Shown here piece after piece: positions 1 through 8,402 of a DNA stretch of 64,000 bases. The DNA comes from Mesorhizobium sp. AR02 (GTDB lineage: Bacteria > Pseudomonadota > Alphaproteobacteria > Rhizobiales > Rhizobiaceae), in assembly GCF_024746835.1 (NCBI RefSeq), contig NZ_CP080530.1, forward strand, positions 186,001 through 250,000. Reading direction: 5' to 3'. The position numbers were made by a program, and so were the translations under genes. Numbering within the stretch: position 1 is the stretch's first letter; each line of letters starts with the position of its first letter. The notes below the pieces were generated by a model. The model ran no database searches. It was not told where the DNA came from and saw nothing but the letters and a program-made list of their open reading frames with translations.

Positions 1-729
1 GCGGGATTGATAGCCAATGGTGGATTTGTCTTCTCTCTCGAGCCTATGAAGCCCAAGTTTGAGAAGATTGACCCTTTTCAAGGGCTGAAACGCATGGTGT
101 CTGCGCGTTCAGCAGTCGAGCTTGGGAAGACACTGTTTAAGGTAGTGGTCCTCAGCACCACCTTTCTTATCTTGCTTTTCGGCATGTGGAAGACGGTGAT
201 CTATCTGCCAGTCTGCGGCATGGGCTGTCTCGGCTTGGTCTTTACGGAGGCGAAACTGCTGATGGGGATTGGCGCCGGTGCACTTCTGGTGGGCGGGCTG
301 ATCGATCTCCTGTTGCAGCGTTCGTTGTTTCTGCGCGAAATGCGCATGACTAAGACCGAAGTGACGCGCGAGTTGAAGGAACAGCAGGGGACGCCAGAGT
401 TGAAGAGTGAACGGCGTCGCATCCGCGACGAGACGGCTGGCGAGCCTCCGCTTGGGTTGAATCGCGCCACGTTGATCTTCAGAGGAAAGGCGATACTGGT
501 CGGTCTTCGCTACATTCGTGGTGAGACCGGGGTGCCGGTCCTAGTTTGCCGCGCCGAGGGCGAGGCCGCTTCGCACATGTTCTGTGAGGCGCAGGCGCTA
601 CATCTCACTATTGTCGATGATCATGTCCTAGCGCATCGGCTCATCAGCGCGACGAAACTGGGCAACGCCGTTCCCAGGCAACATTTCGAGCCCGTCGCGA
701 GAGCACTCTTCGCCGCAGGCTTAGCCTAG
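1..729 (+). CDS. rhcU: RhcU/SctU, T3SS export-gate switch protein (5' truncated by window)
   Basis: The frame is open from base 1, so the N-terminus lies outside the window; 242 residues are visible of a family that is usually about 350. Two hydrophobic segments remain (around TLFKVVVLSTTFLILLFGMW and LLMGIGAGALLVGGLIDLLL). They are followed by a charged linker and the cytoplasmic FlhB/YscU C-terminal domain, recognisable from GLRYIRGETGVPVLVCRAEG. Family members sit in the inner membrane beside the export gate and control substrate switching through autocleavage at an Asn-Pro-Thr-His loop. That loop is not present: where VANPTHIAIG is expected the protein reads FRGKAILVG, one residue shorter. 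The domain is otherwise well kept. The next ATG overlaps closely with the stop. Family assignment is firm; function of the uncleavable form is uncertain. Confidence 0.88.
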   Translation, partial: AGLIANGGFVFSLEPMKPKFEKIDPFQGLKRMVSARSAVELGKTLFKVVVLSTTFLILLFGMWKTVIYLPVCGMGCLGLVFTEAKLLMGIGAGALLVGGLIDLLLQRSLFLREMRMTKTEVTRELKEQQGTPELKSERRRIRDETAGEPPLGLNRATLIFRGKAILVGLRYIRGETGVPVLVCRAEGEAASHMFCEAQALHLTIVDDHVLAHRLISATKLGNAVPRQHFEPVARALFAAGLA

Positions 730-827
730 ATGTGGCGCCTCAACAGGCTGTCCTCGGTGAGGCCGAGTCTGCTGATTGGCGTTGTGGGTTTAGGCTGCGG
801 GTCTGTTCCACTAACCCGTCCTATTCA
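730..827 (+). pseudogene. Start of a short lipoprotein-like ORF interrupted by the group II intron
   Basis: An ATG directly follows the rhcU stop. The frame reads a basic N-terminus, a hydrophobic stretch and a lipobox-like Cys (LLIGVVGLGC), then meets the 5' end of the intron. If the intron (828-9603) is removed, the frame continues for ten codons and stops at 9629-9631, giving about 41 residues. This could be the remnant of a small T3SS lipoprotein, or a chance frame. There is no homology that I recognise, and the exact exon boundary is inferred. Confidence 0.3.
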
Positions 828-1315
828 GTGCGCCCCGATGGCGCGTATCACCAGTGGAGGAAGGTTCCACCCAGATAGTAGTCGATTGGTCTGGTAGCTG
901 ACGAGCGGCTCGGTCGGGTAACTGGCCGGGTCGAAGCCTCGTGACAAAGGCCGCCTTGGGCGGTTGAGCAATCCGATGGGCCGTAACGTGAGTGAAGCCT
1001 GAGCAGGCCTCGAAAGTGATGATGTGGATGCCGACCCGCCTGAATTTCGGGGAAGGCCGCGCGAACGGGGAAGCAATCGACATGTGCACCCGTTCGATCC
1101 GCCGGGGTAATGGGCACGGCACGTCGGAAGGGTGATACGGGTAGGGGGAGACCCGCTCGGCATGAGGGTAGCGGCCTCAACGCAGCCGTCAGGGCGGCGG
1201 TGCCGGTGGGAGTCGGACAGGGTCATAATACCGCTGAAGCCGGGTAATGCCGGTGGAGGGAAGGGCCCTGACTTCTGGTGTGCTTTTGACGTTGGTGAGG
1301 AGGGGGTGATTGGCG

Positions 1316-2638
1316 ATGAGCCTCGAAACACCCGAAAAGATCAGGAACCTTCAGAGGAAGCTGTACCGTAAGGCGAAGGCGGAGCCCGCTTTCCGCTTCT
1401 ACGTGCTCTACGACAAGATCTGCCGTGAGGACATGCTGCGCCATGCCTATGCGCTGGCCCGCGCCAATGCGGGTTCGCCGGGCGTGGACAATGTGACCTT
1501 CGCGAAGATCGAGGCGGAAGGCGCGGAGAGGTGGCTGGCGGGCCTGCGCGAGGAACTTGTCTCGAAGACCTATCGGCCGCAGCCGGTGCGACGGGTGATG
1601 ATCCCGAAGCCGGGGGGCGGCGAACGTCCGCTCGGCATCCCGACCATTCGGGACCGGGTGGTTCAGACCGTCGCGAAGCTGGTGCTGGAACCGATATTCG
1701 AGGCGGACTTCGAGGATGGTGCCTATGGCTATCGGCCCAGACGCAGTGGGACCGACGCAATCAAGGAAGTGCACCGGCTTGTCTGCCGGGGCCACACGGA
1801 CGTGGTAGACGCCGATTTGTCGAAATACTTCGACACGATTCCGCATTCGGACCTCCTCAAATCGGTGGCCCGACGCATTGTCGACCGGCACGTGCTGCGG
1901 CTGATCAAGCTGTGGCTGAAAGCGCCGATCGAAGAGCGGGACGGTGACGGGAAACGGCACGTGAGCGGTGGTAAGAGCAGCACGCGCGGCACGCCGCAAG
2001 GTGGGGTCGCAAGCCCGCTGCTCTCGGTCATCTACATGAACCGGTTCCTGAAACATTGGCGGCTCACCGGACGCGGCGAGGCGTTCCGTGCGCATGTCAT
2101 CTCCTATGCCGATGACTTCGTCATCCTCAGCCGCGGGCACGCGGTCGAGGCGCTGGCGTGGACGCGGACGGTGATGACGAAACTCGGGCTGACACTCAAC
2201 GAGGCCAAGACCTCGGTGAAGGATGCCCGCACGGAGCCTTTCGACTTCCTTGGCTATACGTTCGGACCTCACCGCTACCGGAAAGACGGCCATTGGTACC
2301 TGGGTGCGAGCCCATCCAAGAAGAGCGTGCAACGGATCAAAACGAAGATTGGCGATCACTTGGTAAACGGTAACAAAGAGCCGTGGCCCGTGGTCTGCAC
2401 CCGGCTGAACAGGCTTCTGCGCGGCTGGTCAGGCTACTTTGGCTATGGAACACGCTTGCCGGCCTATCGAGCGGTCGACAACCACGTCTATGACCGTGTT
2501 CGCACCTTCCTGCGCAAACGGCACAAGGTGCAGGGACGCGGCACACAGCGTTTCTCCGACGACATTGTCTTCGGAAAACTTGGTGTCCTGCGTCTTCGAC
2601 GCGTGCACATTGGACCGCCGCCGTGTGCCTCACGATGA
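1316..2638 (+). CDS. Group II intron reverse transcriptase/maturase (LtrA-like)
   Basis: This is a 440-residue intron-encoded protein. It has the RT fingers and palm, with the block PKPGGGERPLGIPTIRDRV, the TPQGGVASPLLS motif and the catalytic YADD (SYADDFVILSRG), then a maturase (X/GIIM) domain containing FLGYTFGPHRY and RLLRGWSGYFGYG. I see no C-terminal HNH endonuclease, as in many bacterial introns that target replicating DNA. The ATG at 1316 is chosen because GAGGAGGGGG lies just upstream. The protein is intact although its intron is split downstream, so it could only act in trans on related introns. Confidence 0.93.
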   Translation: MSLETPEKIRNLQRKLYRKAKAEPAFRFYVLYDKICREDMLRHAYALARANAGSPGVDNVTFAKIEAEGAERWLAGLREELVSKTYRPQPVRRVMIPKPGGGERPLGIPTIRDRVVQTVAKLVLEPIFEADFEDGAYGYRPRRSGTDAIKEVHRLVCRGHTDVVDADLSKYFDTIPHSDLLKSVARRIVDRHVLRLIKLWLKAPIEERDGDGKRHVSGGKSSTRGTPQGGVASPLLSVIYMNRFLKHWRLTGRGEAFRAHVISYADDFVILSRGHAVEALAWTRTVMTKLGLTLNEAKTSVKDARTEPFDFLGYTFGPHRYRKDGHWYLGASPSKKSVQRIKTKIGDHLVNGNKEPWPVVCTRLNRLLRGWSGYFGYGTRLPAYRAVDNHVYDRVRTFLRKRHKVQGRGTQRFSDDIVFGKLGVLRLRRVHIGPPPCASR

Positions 2639-2655
2639 AACCAGTCGGAAAGCCG

Positions 2656-2747
2656 GATGCGTAATGTGGCTTCGGTAGAGATGTGGCGTCGGCCGCCGCG
2701 GGCCAGAAGCGGCAGGCCGGTGAGGATGCCGAGCGCCACATAACAAA
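2656..2747 (+). repeat. Outer RIT left terminal inverted repeat, 92 bp
   Basis: This is the exact reverse complement of 9396-9487. It contains ATGTGGC at 2664 and again at 2681 (17-bp period) and an inverted copy, GCCACAT, at its inner end. These look like recombinase-binding half-sites. Confidence 0.95.
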
Positions 2748-2793
2748 CTGGATATAGGTGATCGGATTTCCCACCTCACTGGAGATCCGAGGC

Positions 2794-4044
2794 ATGTTCG
2801 AGGACTTATTCGCCTACCCGAAGGTCGTAGCGCGTCACCATGACGGGCCCGAGGCCTCGAAGCGGCTGCGCTATCTCAAGCATCTCGCCGATCAGCGTGC
2901 GGCTCGTGAGACTTTGCTGCGCACGGCCCGCGAACTGCTGGTCATTGCGGAGCGGCTGGACCTGTCCGGCGGCAGGTGCGTCAGGCAGGCCGAGATCGAC
3001 GCGGCCGCTCAATCTTGGGCCCGATACCAGCACGCGCGAAACAGAGCCTGCGGTGAGAAGTGGTCACGGCGTTTGTTCCATGACGTCGCCGCAGCGTGGC
3101 TTTGCTTTCTTGGCCAGCTTGACGAACCGGCTCCCAACGAACCGAAGGCCCATTGTGAAAAGGTCGACGACTTCATCGCCTATCAACATGATGAGCGTGG
3201 CTTGTCGGCGAGCACCCTAGCCAACCAGCGCTGGCAGGTAGAGACTTTCCTCGAACATTTAGGCGTCGAAAAATCGTCGATCGCCGACATCACCGTTGCA
3301 GACGTAGACGCTTTCCTCGACGTGAAGGGTCGTGGCGGGTGGTCTCGGGTGTCGGTAGCGACGAGCGCGCACGCCCTGCGCGCGTTCTTCCGCCATGCTC
3401 AGCGTCGACAATGGTGTTGCCCCGGAATCGCCGCAGCGATCGACGCGCCGCGACTGTTCAGGGAAGAAGCTTTGCCGATGGGCCCGGCATGGCCCGATGT
3501 CCAGCGGCTCCTTGAGAGCACGAGGGACAGGACCGCGCGTGACGTCCGTGACCACGCGATTCTAAAGCTGCTCGCGATCTACGGACTGCGAAGCGGCGAA
3601 GTCCGCGGTCTTTGTCTCGAAGACATCGATTGGACGAGAGAGGTCATCAAGGTGACCCGGTCCAAGCAGCGCAAGATGCAATACTACCCCCTGGTGACCT
3701 CCGTCGGCGACGCTGTTGTGAGTTACCTTCAGCTGGCGCGCCCCCGCTGCCGTCGCCATGAGGTCTTCCTCACCCTCAAGGCCCCGTTCCGGCCGCTGTC
3801 GGCGAGCGCAGTGTACCATGTGGTTGCAAGCCGACTGAGCGCCCTGGGGGTTCAGTCGATGCATTTTGGCCCTCATGGACTTCGCCACGCCTGCGCCACC
3901 CACCTTGTTGCGCAAGGTCTGAGCCTGAAGGAAATCGGGGACCATCTCGGCCATCGCAGCGCCTTTGCGACCCGCACCTACGCCAGGGTCGACCTTGCCG
4001 GACTGCGCGAGGTCGGGGCGTTCGATCTGGGAGGACTGGCATGA
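2794..4044 (+). CDS. RitA-type tyrosine recombinase of the outer RIT
   Basis: A 416-residue tyrosine site-specific recombinase. The N-terminal SAM-like/core-binding domain is followed by a catalytic domain with the first Arg in LLAIYGLRSGEVRGL, the HxLRH box in HGLRHACATHLVAQG, the late His in LGHRSAFATRTYARVDL and the nucleophilic Tyr in that last motif. An upstream GTG (2758) is possible, but the ATG at 2794 fits the protein family length better (the inner homologue is 407 residues). The stop overlaps the ritB start by 4 nt, the tight coupling typical of RIT trios. Confidence 0.9.
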   Translation: MFEDLFAYPKVVARHHDGPEASKRLRYLKHLADQRAARETLLRTARELLVIAERLDLSGGRCVRQAEIDAAAQSWARYQHARNRACGEKWSRRLFHDVAAAWLCFLGQLDEPAPNEPKAHCEKVDDFIAYQHDERGLSASTLANQRWQVETFLEHLGVEKSSIADITVADVDAFLDVKGRGGWSRVSVATSAHALRAFFRHAQRRQWCCPGIAAAIDAPRLFREEALPMGPAWPDVQRLLESTRDRTARDVRDHAILKLLAIYGLRSGEVRGLCLEDIDWTREVIKVTRSKQRKMQYYPLVTSVGDAVVSYLQLARPRCRRHEVFLTLKAPFRPLSASAVYHVVASRLSALGVQSMHFGPHGLRHACATHLVAQGLSLKEIGDHLGHRSAFATRTYARVDLAGLREVGAFDLGGLA

Positions 4045-4782
4045 TCCTTTCAGAAATTATCGCCAGCTTTGTCGATCACCGGCAAGCAATCGGAATGCGC
4101 TTCCGCACGGAGGTGCGCACGCTCAAGTCGTTCTGTCGCTTCGTCGGCGACAGACCTCTGCCGGAGGTGACGGCCGACCGAGTGTTGGCCTTTCTGGCGG
4201 GACGCGGCCCGGTGACCCGTTTCTGGGAACGAAAGCATTCTGTTCTGGCGGGCTTCTATCGGTTCGCGATGGCCCGGGGGCATACAAACATATGGCCGTT
4301 GCCACGCGCCGTCCCCAAGCCGACGGAAGCCTTCGTTCCCTACATTTACTCCCGCGAGGAGATCGGTCGTTTACTCGACGCCGTCGTCCTGATCGACCAT
4401 CCTCGCTGTCCTATTGATCCGGACACATACCGAACGCTCCTGCTTCTCCTTTACGGCGCGGGCCTTCGCCTTGGCGAGGCACTGTCCCTCACCTTAGCCG
4501 ACGTCGACCTCGAGGAAGGGATTCTGTGCGTCCGCGAGAGCAAGTTTTACAAGACCAGACTGGCTCCGATCGGCCACGACCTCGTGCGCATCTTATCCCG
4601 GCACGCTTCTCGCCGCCGCGAAGGCCAGTCTGCAGAATCCCTCTGGTTCCTCACGCGCCAGGGCGCCCCTGTGACCCTGCAACACGCTGAGAGGGAGTTC
4701 TGCCGATTACGCGTCAAAGCGAATGTCGTGTGCGCCGGCGCCGGGCCGCGACATCAGCCTCGCTTGCATGATCTTCGTCATA
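4041..4782 (+). pseudogene. 5' part of outer ritB, interrupted by the inner RIT
   Basis: A tyrosine recombinase that starts at the ATG overlapping ritA. It has the catalytic Arg (LLLYGAGLRLGEALSL) and runs into the HxLRH box (RLHDLRH), where the inner element enters after CATA (4779-4782). The frame then reads into the inner repeat and ends as a 306-residue hybrid at about 4961. Joined to 8209-8402 the gene has exactly 312 codons in frame and restores LRHSFAVHRLL. This is strong evidence for a precise insertion. Confidence 0.9.
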
Positions 4783-4812
4783 ACTCCGAGTGCCGGATTA
4801 TTCCGAGTGACG
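4779..4812 (+). repeat. Inner RIT left inverted repeat, 34 bp
   Basis: Exact reverse complement of 8143-8176. It contains TCCGAGTG twice (4786 and 4803) with a 17-bp period, the same spacing as the repeated motif in the outer element's ends although the motif itself differs. Confidence 0.93.
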
Positions 4813-4863
4813 GTCCGGGAGGCCAAAGAGTGCGGGCGATCTGTGGCTGTTGGGTCGGCATAA

Positions 4864-5862
4864 TCAGAGGCTCTTCAGGAATGCAAGGAGATGGTCGTCG
4901 GGCTTGTAGCGGCCCAACCGGATGTCGGCCGTGTCGGTCTTCGCCAGAGCTTGCTCCTTGAGCTTCATGTCGGCCTGAAGATAGATGGCGGTGGTTTCGA
5001 CCGACTCGTGGCCCAGCCACAGAGCAATGACCGAGCGGTCGACGCCGTGCTGGAGCAGGTCCATTGCCAGGGTATGCCTCAGGACATGCGGCGTTACGTG
5101 CTTGCTGGCCAGCGATGGGCAGTGGCGACGTGCGACGGCGAGGTGCTTGTTCAGCAGATATTGAAGTGCGTCGTGACTCAATGACGTGCCGCTTATCGTC
5201 GGGAAGGCAGGATCGGCGCTCCGCCCGCGTCGCTCGGCAAGCCAGGCACGCAGCACCGTGACCGTATCCTTGCGAAGCGGGGTATTGCGGAGTTTTCGGC
5301 CCTTTCCCTGACATTGCACATAGGCGGCCGGGCCAAGGACAATGTCCTCGCAGCGAAGGCCGACGATTTCGGCAGCACGCAGGCCGGTCTGCACGGCCAG
5401 CAACAGAAGCGCCCGGTCACGGCGCCCGATCCAGCTGCCGAGGTCGGGGGCGGCGAGCAAGGCGGCGACTTCGACGCTACTGAGGAAGGCGACCGGCCGG
5501 CGCACGTAACGCTTGCTCGGAATGGCGAGCACGCGCTGAGCCAATGCGCTGTGTTCCGGCGCATGCAAGGCCACATAGCGGAAGAAGGAATGGATGGCGG
5601 CAAGACGGACATTGCGGCTCCTGGCGCAGTTGTCGCGTTCGTGTTCGAGATGATCGAGGAAGGCGCCAAGGAAGGCGGTGTCGAGATCCGGCAAGGTGAC
5701 GTGCGAGGCCCCCTTGCGTAGCTGCCGCTGGGCATAGGCCAGCAGCAGGCAGAAGGTATCGCGGTAGCTCGCCAGCGTATGCGGGCTTGCTTGTCGTTGT
5801 CTGATGAGGCGATCGGTGAAGAAGGCCTCAAGAAGAGCGGGGAACGTTGGGGCGGCGCTCAT
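4864..5862 (-). CDS. RitC-type tyrosine recombinase of the inner RIT
   Basis: A 332-residue tyrosine recombinase; the outer RitC has 331. Catalytic motifs are visible: Arg in AVQTGLRAAEIVGLRCEDI, HxLRH in HVLRHTLAMDLLQHG, His in LGHESVETTAIYLQADM with the nucleophilic Tyr. The ATG at 5862 is chosen because it overlaps the stop of the preceding recombinase gene by 4 nt; a longer in-frame start at 5940 is less likely. It is the last gene of the trio. Confidence 0.9.
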   Translation of the reverse strand: MSAAPTFPALLEAFFTDRLIRQRQASPHTLASYRDTFCLLLAYAQRQLRKGASHVTLPDLDTAFLGAFLDHLEHERDNCARSRNVRLAAIHSFFRYVALHAPEHSALAQRVLAIPSKRYVRRPVAFLSSVEVAALLAAPDLGSWIGRRDRALLLLAVQTGLRAAEIVGLRCEDIVLGPAAYVQCQGKGRKLRNTPLRKDTVTVLRAWLAERRGRSADPAFPTISGTSLSHDALQYLLNKHLAVARRHCPSLASKHVTPHVLRHTLAMDLLQHGVDRSVIALWLGHESVETTAIYLQADMKLKEQALAKTDTADIRLGRYKPDDHLLAFLKSL

Positions 5863-6797
5863 GGGCGGGATTCCGGCTGAGATTGTTCCGCCCGCAGCAG
5901 CGCTTGCTGCAGCAGCTCCGGCGTTGCCGTCAAATACCAATAGGTGTCGGTGATGTGGGCATGGCCGAGATAGGTCGCCAACTCGGGCAGGTGGCGTTCG
6001 ACATCGATGCCGTTGCGATACCAGCGCAGCAATGTTGTCACGGCCAGTCGGTGGCGAAGGTCGTGCAGGCGTGGCCCGCGGGAGTCATTGGCGCCGCGGA
6101 GGCCGACCTCGCGCGACAGCTTGACGAACGTCCACCGCACGGCCCATTCGGTTAAACGCATGCCGCGCTCGGAAAGGAAGAAGCTGGAGCTCAGGGGATT
6201 GGGGCATGACCGGTCTCGGCTGGCCGCATAGATTTTGAGAGCGTGTTGCGTCGAGGGGTGAAGCGGCACGTAGCGCGACTTGCCGAACTTCGTGTCGCGA
6301 ACCGTCAGCACGCCATCAACGAGATTGGTGTCGCCGCGATCGAGACGCAGCGGTTCGTTACAGCGCATGCCGGTCGCCGCGTACAAGCCGAAGAGCGTGG
6401 CATAGGTCTGCGGGCGAAGGCCGACTGTCGACGGCAAGCGCTTTGCCGCGTCGATCAGTCGGGTGATCTCTTCGTCGCGGTAAACATAGGGCGACGATGG
6501 CCGACGATACCGGTGAGGAAGAAGGTCGGGCGGCGGGACGACGGTCTGCGGGTCAATGGCGCTGCAATAGCGCGCGAGCCGGCGAACCATCGCCAACCGG
6601 TTGGCCCACTGGGCGGGCTGTGCCTCTGCCGGCTGCATGGCCCAGGCCAGGGCAATCTCGGTGGTGATGACGGTGGCGCCGGAAGATTCGGCAAAGACAA
6701 CGAAGCGCTGCAGCAACCGTCCGGAAAGACGCAGCTTATGGCCGAGGGCGCGGCGCGCGGCCAGGTACTCTTCGAGCGCCGCTTGCAACGCGCTCAT
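5859..6797 (-). CDS. RitB-type tyrosine recombinase of the inner RIT
   Basis: A 312-residue tyrosine recombinase matching the rebuilt outer RitB (311 residues) in length. It has Arg in YAATGMRCNEPLRL, the RLHDLRHRLAVTTLLRWY box, and the late His/Tyr in YLGHAHITDTYWYLTATP. Its ATG overlaps the ritA stop and its stop overlaps the ritC start, so the trio is one translationally coupled unit. Family known; exact role of each of the three recombinases is not settled from sequence. Confidence 0.9.
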   Translation of the reverse strand: MSALQAALEEYLAARRALGHKLRLSGRLLQRFVVFAESSGATVITTEIALAWAMQPAEAQPAQWANRLAMVRRLARYCSAIDPQTVVPPPDLLPHRYRRPSSPYVYRDEEITRLIDAAKRLPSTVGLRPQTYATLFGLYAATGMRCNEPLRLDRGDTNLVDGVLTVRDTKFGKSRYVPLHPSTQHALKIYAASRDRSCPNPLSSSFFLSERGMRLTEWAVRWTFVKLSREVGLRGANDSRGPRLHDLRHRLAVTTLLRWYRNGIDVERHLPELATYLGHAHITDTYWYLTATPELLQQALLRAEQSQPESRP

Positions 6798-8017
6798 GAT
6801 GCGACTCCTGGCCAGGGTAGCGCAATGGCACGCAACGCCGCGATGTCGACTTTGGCATAGATCTGTGTCGTGTTCGGCTGGCTGTGGCGGAGAAGTTGAC
6901 CGATTTCAACGAGCGAGGCGCCGCGGCGCAGCAGATCGGTGGCGAGTGAGTGACGCAACAGGTGCGCACCCTTGAACGCCGGCGTCAGACCGGCGCGCTT
7001 GAGCGCACGATGGACGATGCAGCAAATAGTCGACGGGCTGACAAAACTCCGTCTGGGCGCCTTTATGCGAATGAAGACGCGGCGTGTTGAGCAAGCAGGC
7101 CGATCTTGCCGCAGATAGTCGACCAAGGCGGCACCGACATCCGCCGGCAGTGGCAGCCGCGCCAGCCGTTGACCCTTGCCATGCACGACGATCTCGCCGC
7201 AATCCCAGTCGAGATCGTCCAGGGTCAAGGCCGAGACTTCGCCACCCCGTAAGCCGAGGCGCGCGAGCAGCATCAGAACCGCGTAGTCCCTGCGGCCGGC
7301 CGGTGTTCTCCTGTCGCAAGACGCAAGGAGCCGTTCGACCTGTTCGGCAGGCAGCGCCTTCGGCAGATGTGCCAAGCGCCAGCCGGCGATCCCAGGCACC
7401 GCGACAGCGAGATCGGTGGCAAGCAACCCGCGTTGCTGGAGGAAGCGCAGAAACGAACGCAGCGCCGTGACCGCCAACTTGGCGCGGCCGGGCGAACCGG
7501 CCTGGGCGCGCCGCACGATGAACCGATGAACGTCGCCCACTCGCAAGCGGTCAAAATCCGGATCGTTGCCGCCAAACTGTTCGTCCAGGAACCCACGAAC
7601 AATCGGCAGATAGTTCGTCAATGTCGATGCCGAGAGACCACGCTCGGTGCGCAGGAATTCCCCAAATGCGTCGATCAGCTTACCCTTGGCGCTCGTATCG
7701 ACCTCCAGCAGCGGTACCGGCACGCCGCCCGTGTCGCGCAGATATCGGAGCAACTGCCGAATGGTCCAGGCATCGCCACGCCTCGGGCGCCGACCAAGTT
7801 CCGTCAGAAATCGATCTGCGTCCTCTTCCCCGAGCAAGCTCAGCGGAACATCCTGCCTCTCCACCCAAGCACTGAAACCAGCCAGGAGCTTAATCTTCTG
7901 CTGAACAGTCGTTTTGGGGTATCCCTGGCCATCGAGCAAAGCCTCGAAACCATCCAGGTGGCTAGCCAATCGGCCTATCCAGCGATCTTTGGCTAGCGCC
8001 TCATTCAGATCAATCAT
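6794..8017 (-). CDS. RitA-type tyrosine recombinase of the inner RIT
   Basis: A 407-residue tyrosine recombinase, first gene of the inner trio. Catalytic Arg in LLARLGLRGGEVSALTLDDL, HxLRH region in AHLLRHSLATDLLRRG, and the His/Tyr end in LLRHSQPNTTQIYAKVDI. The start at 8017 (MIDLNEALAK) is preferred to the longer TTG frame because GGGAGACAGACG precedes it. The neighbouring inverted repeat lies about 125 bp upstream, leaving room for the promoter. Confidence 0.9.
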   Translation of the reverse strand: MIDLNEALAKDRWIGRLASHLDGFEALLDGQGYPKTTVQQKIKLLAGFSAWVERQDVPLSLLGEEDADRFLTELGRRPRRGDAWTIRQLLRYLRDTGGVPVPLLEVDTSAKGKLIDAFGEFLRTERGLSASTLTNYLPIVRGFLDEQFGGNDPDFDRLRVGDVHRFIVRRAQAGSPGRAKLAVTALRSFLRFLQQRGLLATDLAVAVPGIAGWRLAHLPKALPAEQVERLLASCDRRTPAGRRDYAVLMLLARLGLRGGEVSALTLDDLDWDCGEIVVHGKGQRLARLPLPADVGAALVDYLRQDRPACSTRRVFIRIKAPRRSFVSPSTICCIVHRALKRAGLTPAFKGAHLLRHSLATDLLRRGASLVEIGQLLRHSQPNTTQIYAKVDIAALRAIALPWPGVAS

Positions 8018-8142
8018 CGTCTGTCTCCCTATATCGTGGGAAAGTTCACGCTCAGAAAGAGCAGCCGAATAATGTCGCGCAATCAACGGCCGACGCTGAT
8101 CCAATTACTTGCAATCATGAGAAAATTACGCCGCGGCGATGG

Positions 8143-8176
8143 CGTCACTCGGAATAATCCGGCACTCGGAGTTATG
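8143..8176 (-). repeat. Inner RIT right inverted repeat, 34 bp
   Basis: Exact reverse complement of 4779-4812. Its outer end (TATG) forms the first bases of an adjoining hairpin. Confidence 0.93.
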
Positions 8177-8208
8177 TCGCTAATTCCGAACCCGGAATTA
8201 GCGACATA
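8173..8208. repeat. Hairpin between inner RIT repeat and target copy
   Basis: Perfect 16-bp arms, TATGTCGCTAATTCCG (8173-8188) and CGGAATTAGCGACATA (8193-8208), with a 4-nt loop. One arm ends with the target copy CATA and the other begins with its complement inside the repeat. The outer element has the same design at 9482-9513. Confidence 0.92.
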
Positions 8209-8402
8209 GTTTTGCAGTTCACCGCCTCCTCTCCTGGTATCGCCAAGGCGCCGACGTCCAACGGCTTCTGCCCAAGCTCTCCACCTACCTTGGCCACGTC
8301 AACATCTCGGGCACGCAGCGATACCTAACCCTAACCCCGGACCTTCTGCGTGAGGCCAGCGCGCGCTTCGAGCATTACGCCATGGAGATGCCCAATGCGT
8401 GA
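8205..8402 (+). pseudogene. 3' part of outer ritB
   Basis: This continues the ritB frame after the inner element: HSFAVHRLLSWYRQGADVQ, then LGHVNISGTQRYLTLTP with the late catalytic His and Tyr, then a TGA at 8400-8402. It has no start of its own. The stop overlaps the ritC ATG at 8395. Confidence 0.9.

Larger units (their letters stand above)
4779..8208 (-). mobile_element. Inner RIT element, inverted, inside outer ritB
   Basis: A complete trio of tyrosine recombinase genes on the minus strand lies between perfect 34-bp inverted repeats (4779-4812 and 8143-8176). The tetramer CATA flanks it (4779-4782 and 8205-8208). Excision between the CATA copies removes 3,426 bp and restores the host ritB frame. 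All three genes are open, so this copy may still be active. The end sequences differ from those of the outer element, so it is a different RIT type rather than a duplicate. Confidence 0.88.

Noticed and set aside
1223..2359. 378-codon minus-strand frame
   Set aside because: It lies entirely across the group II intron reverse transcriptase; Arg/His-rich composition is typical of an antisense shadow.
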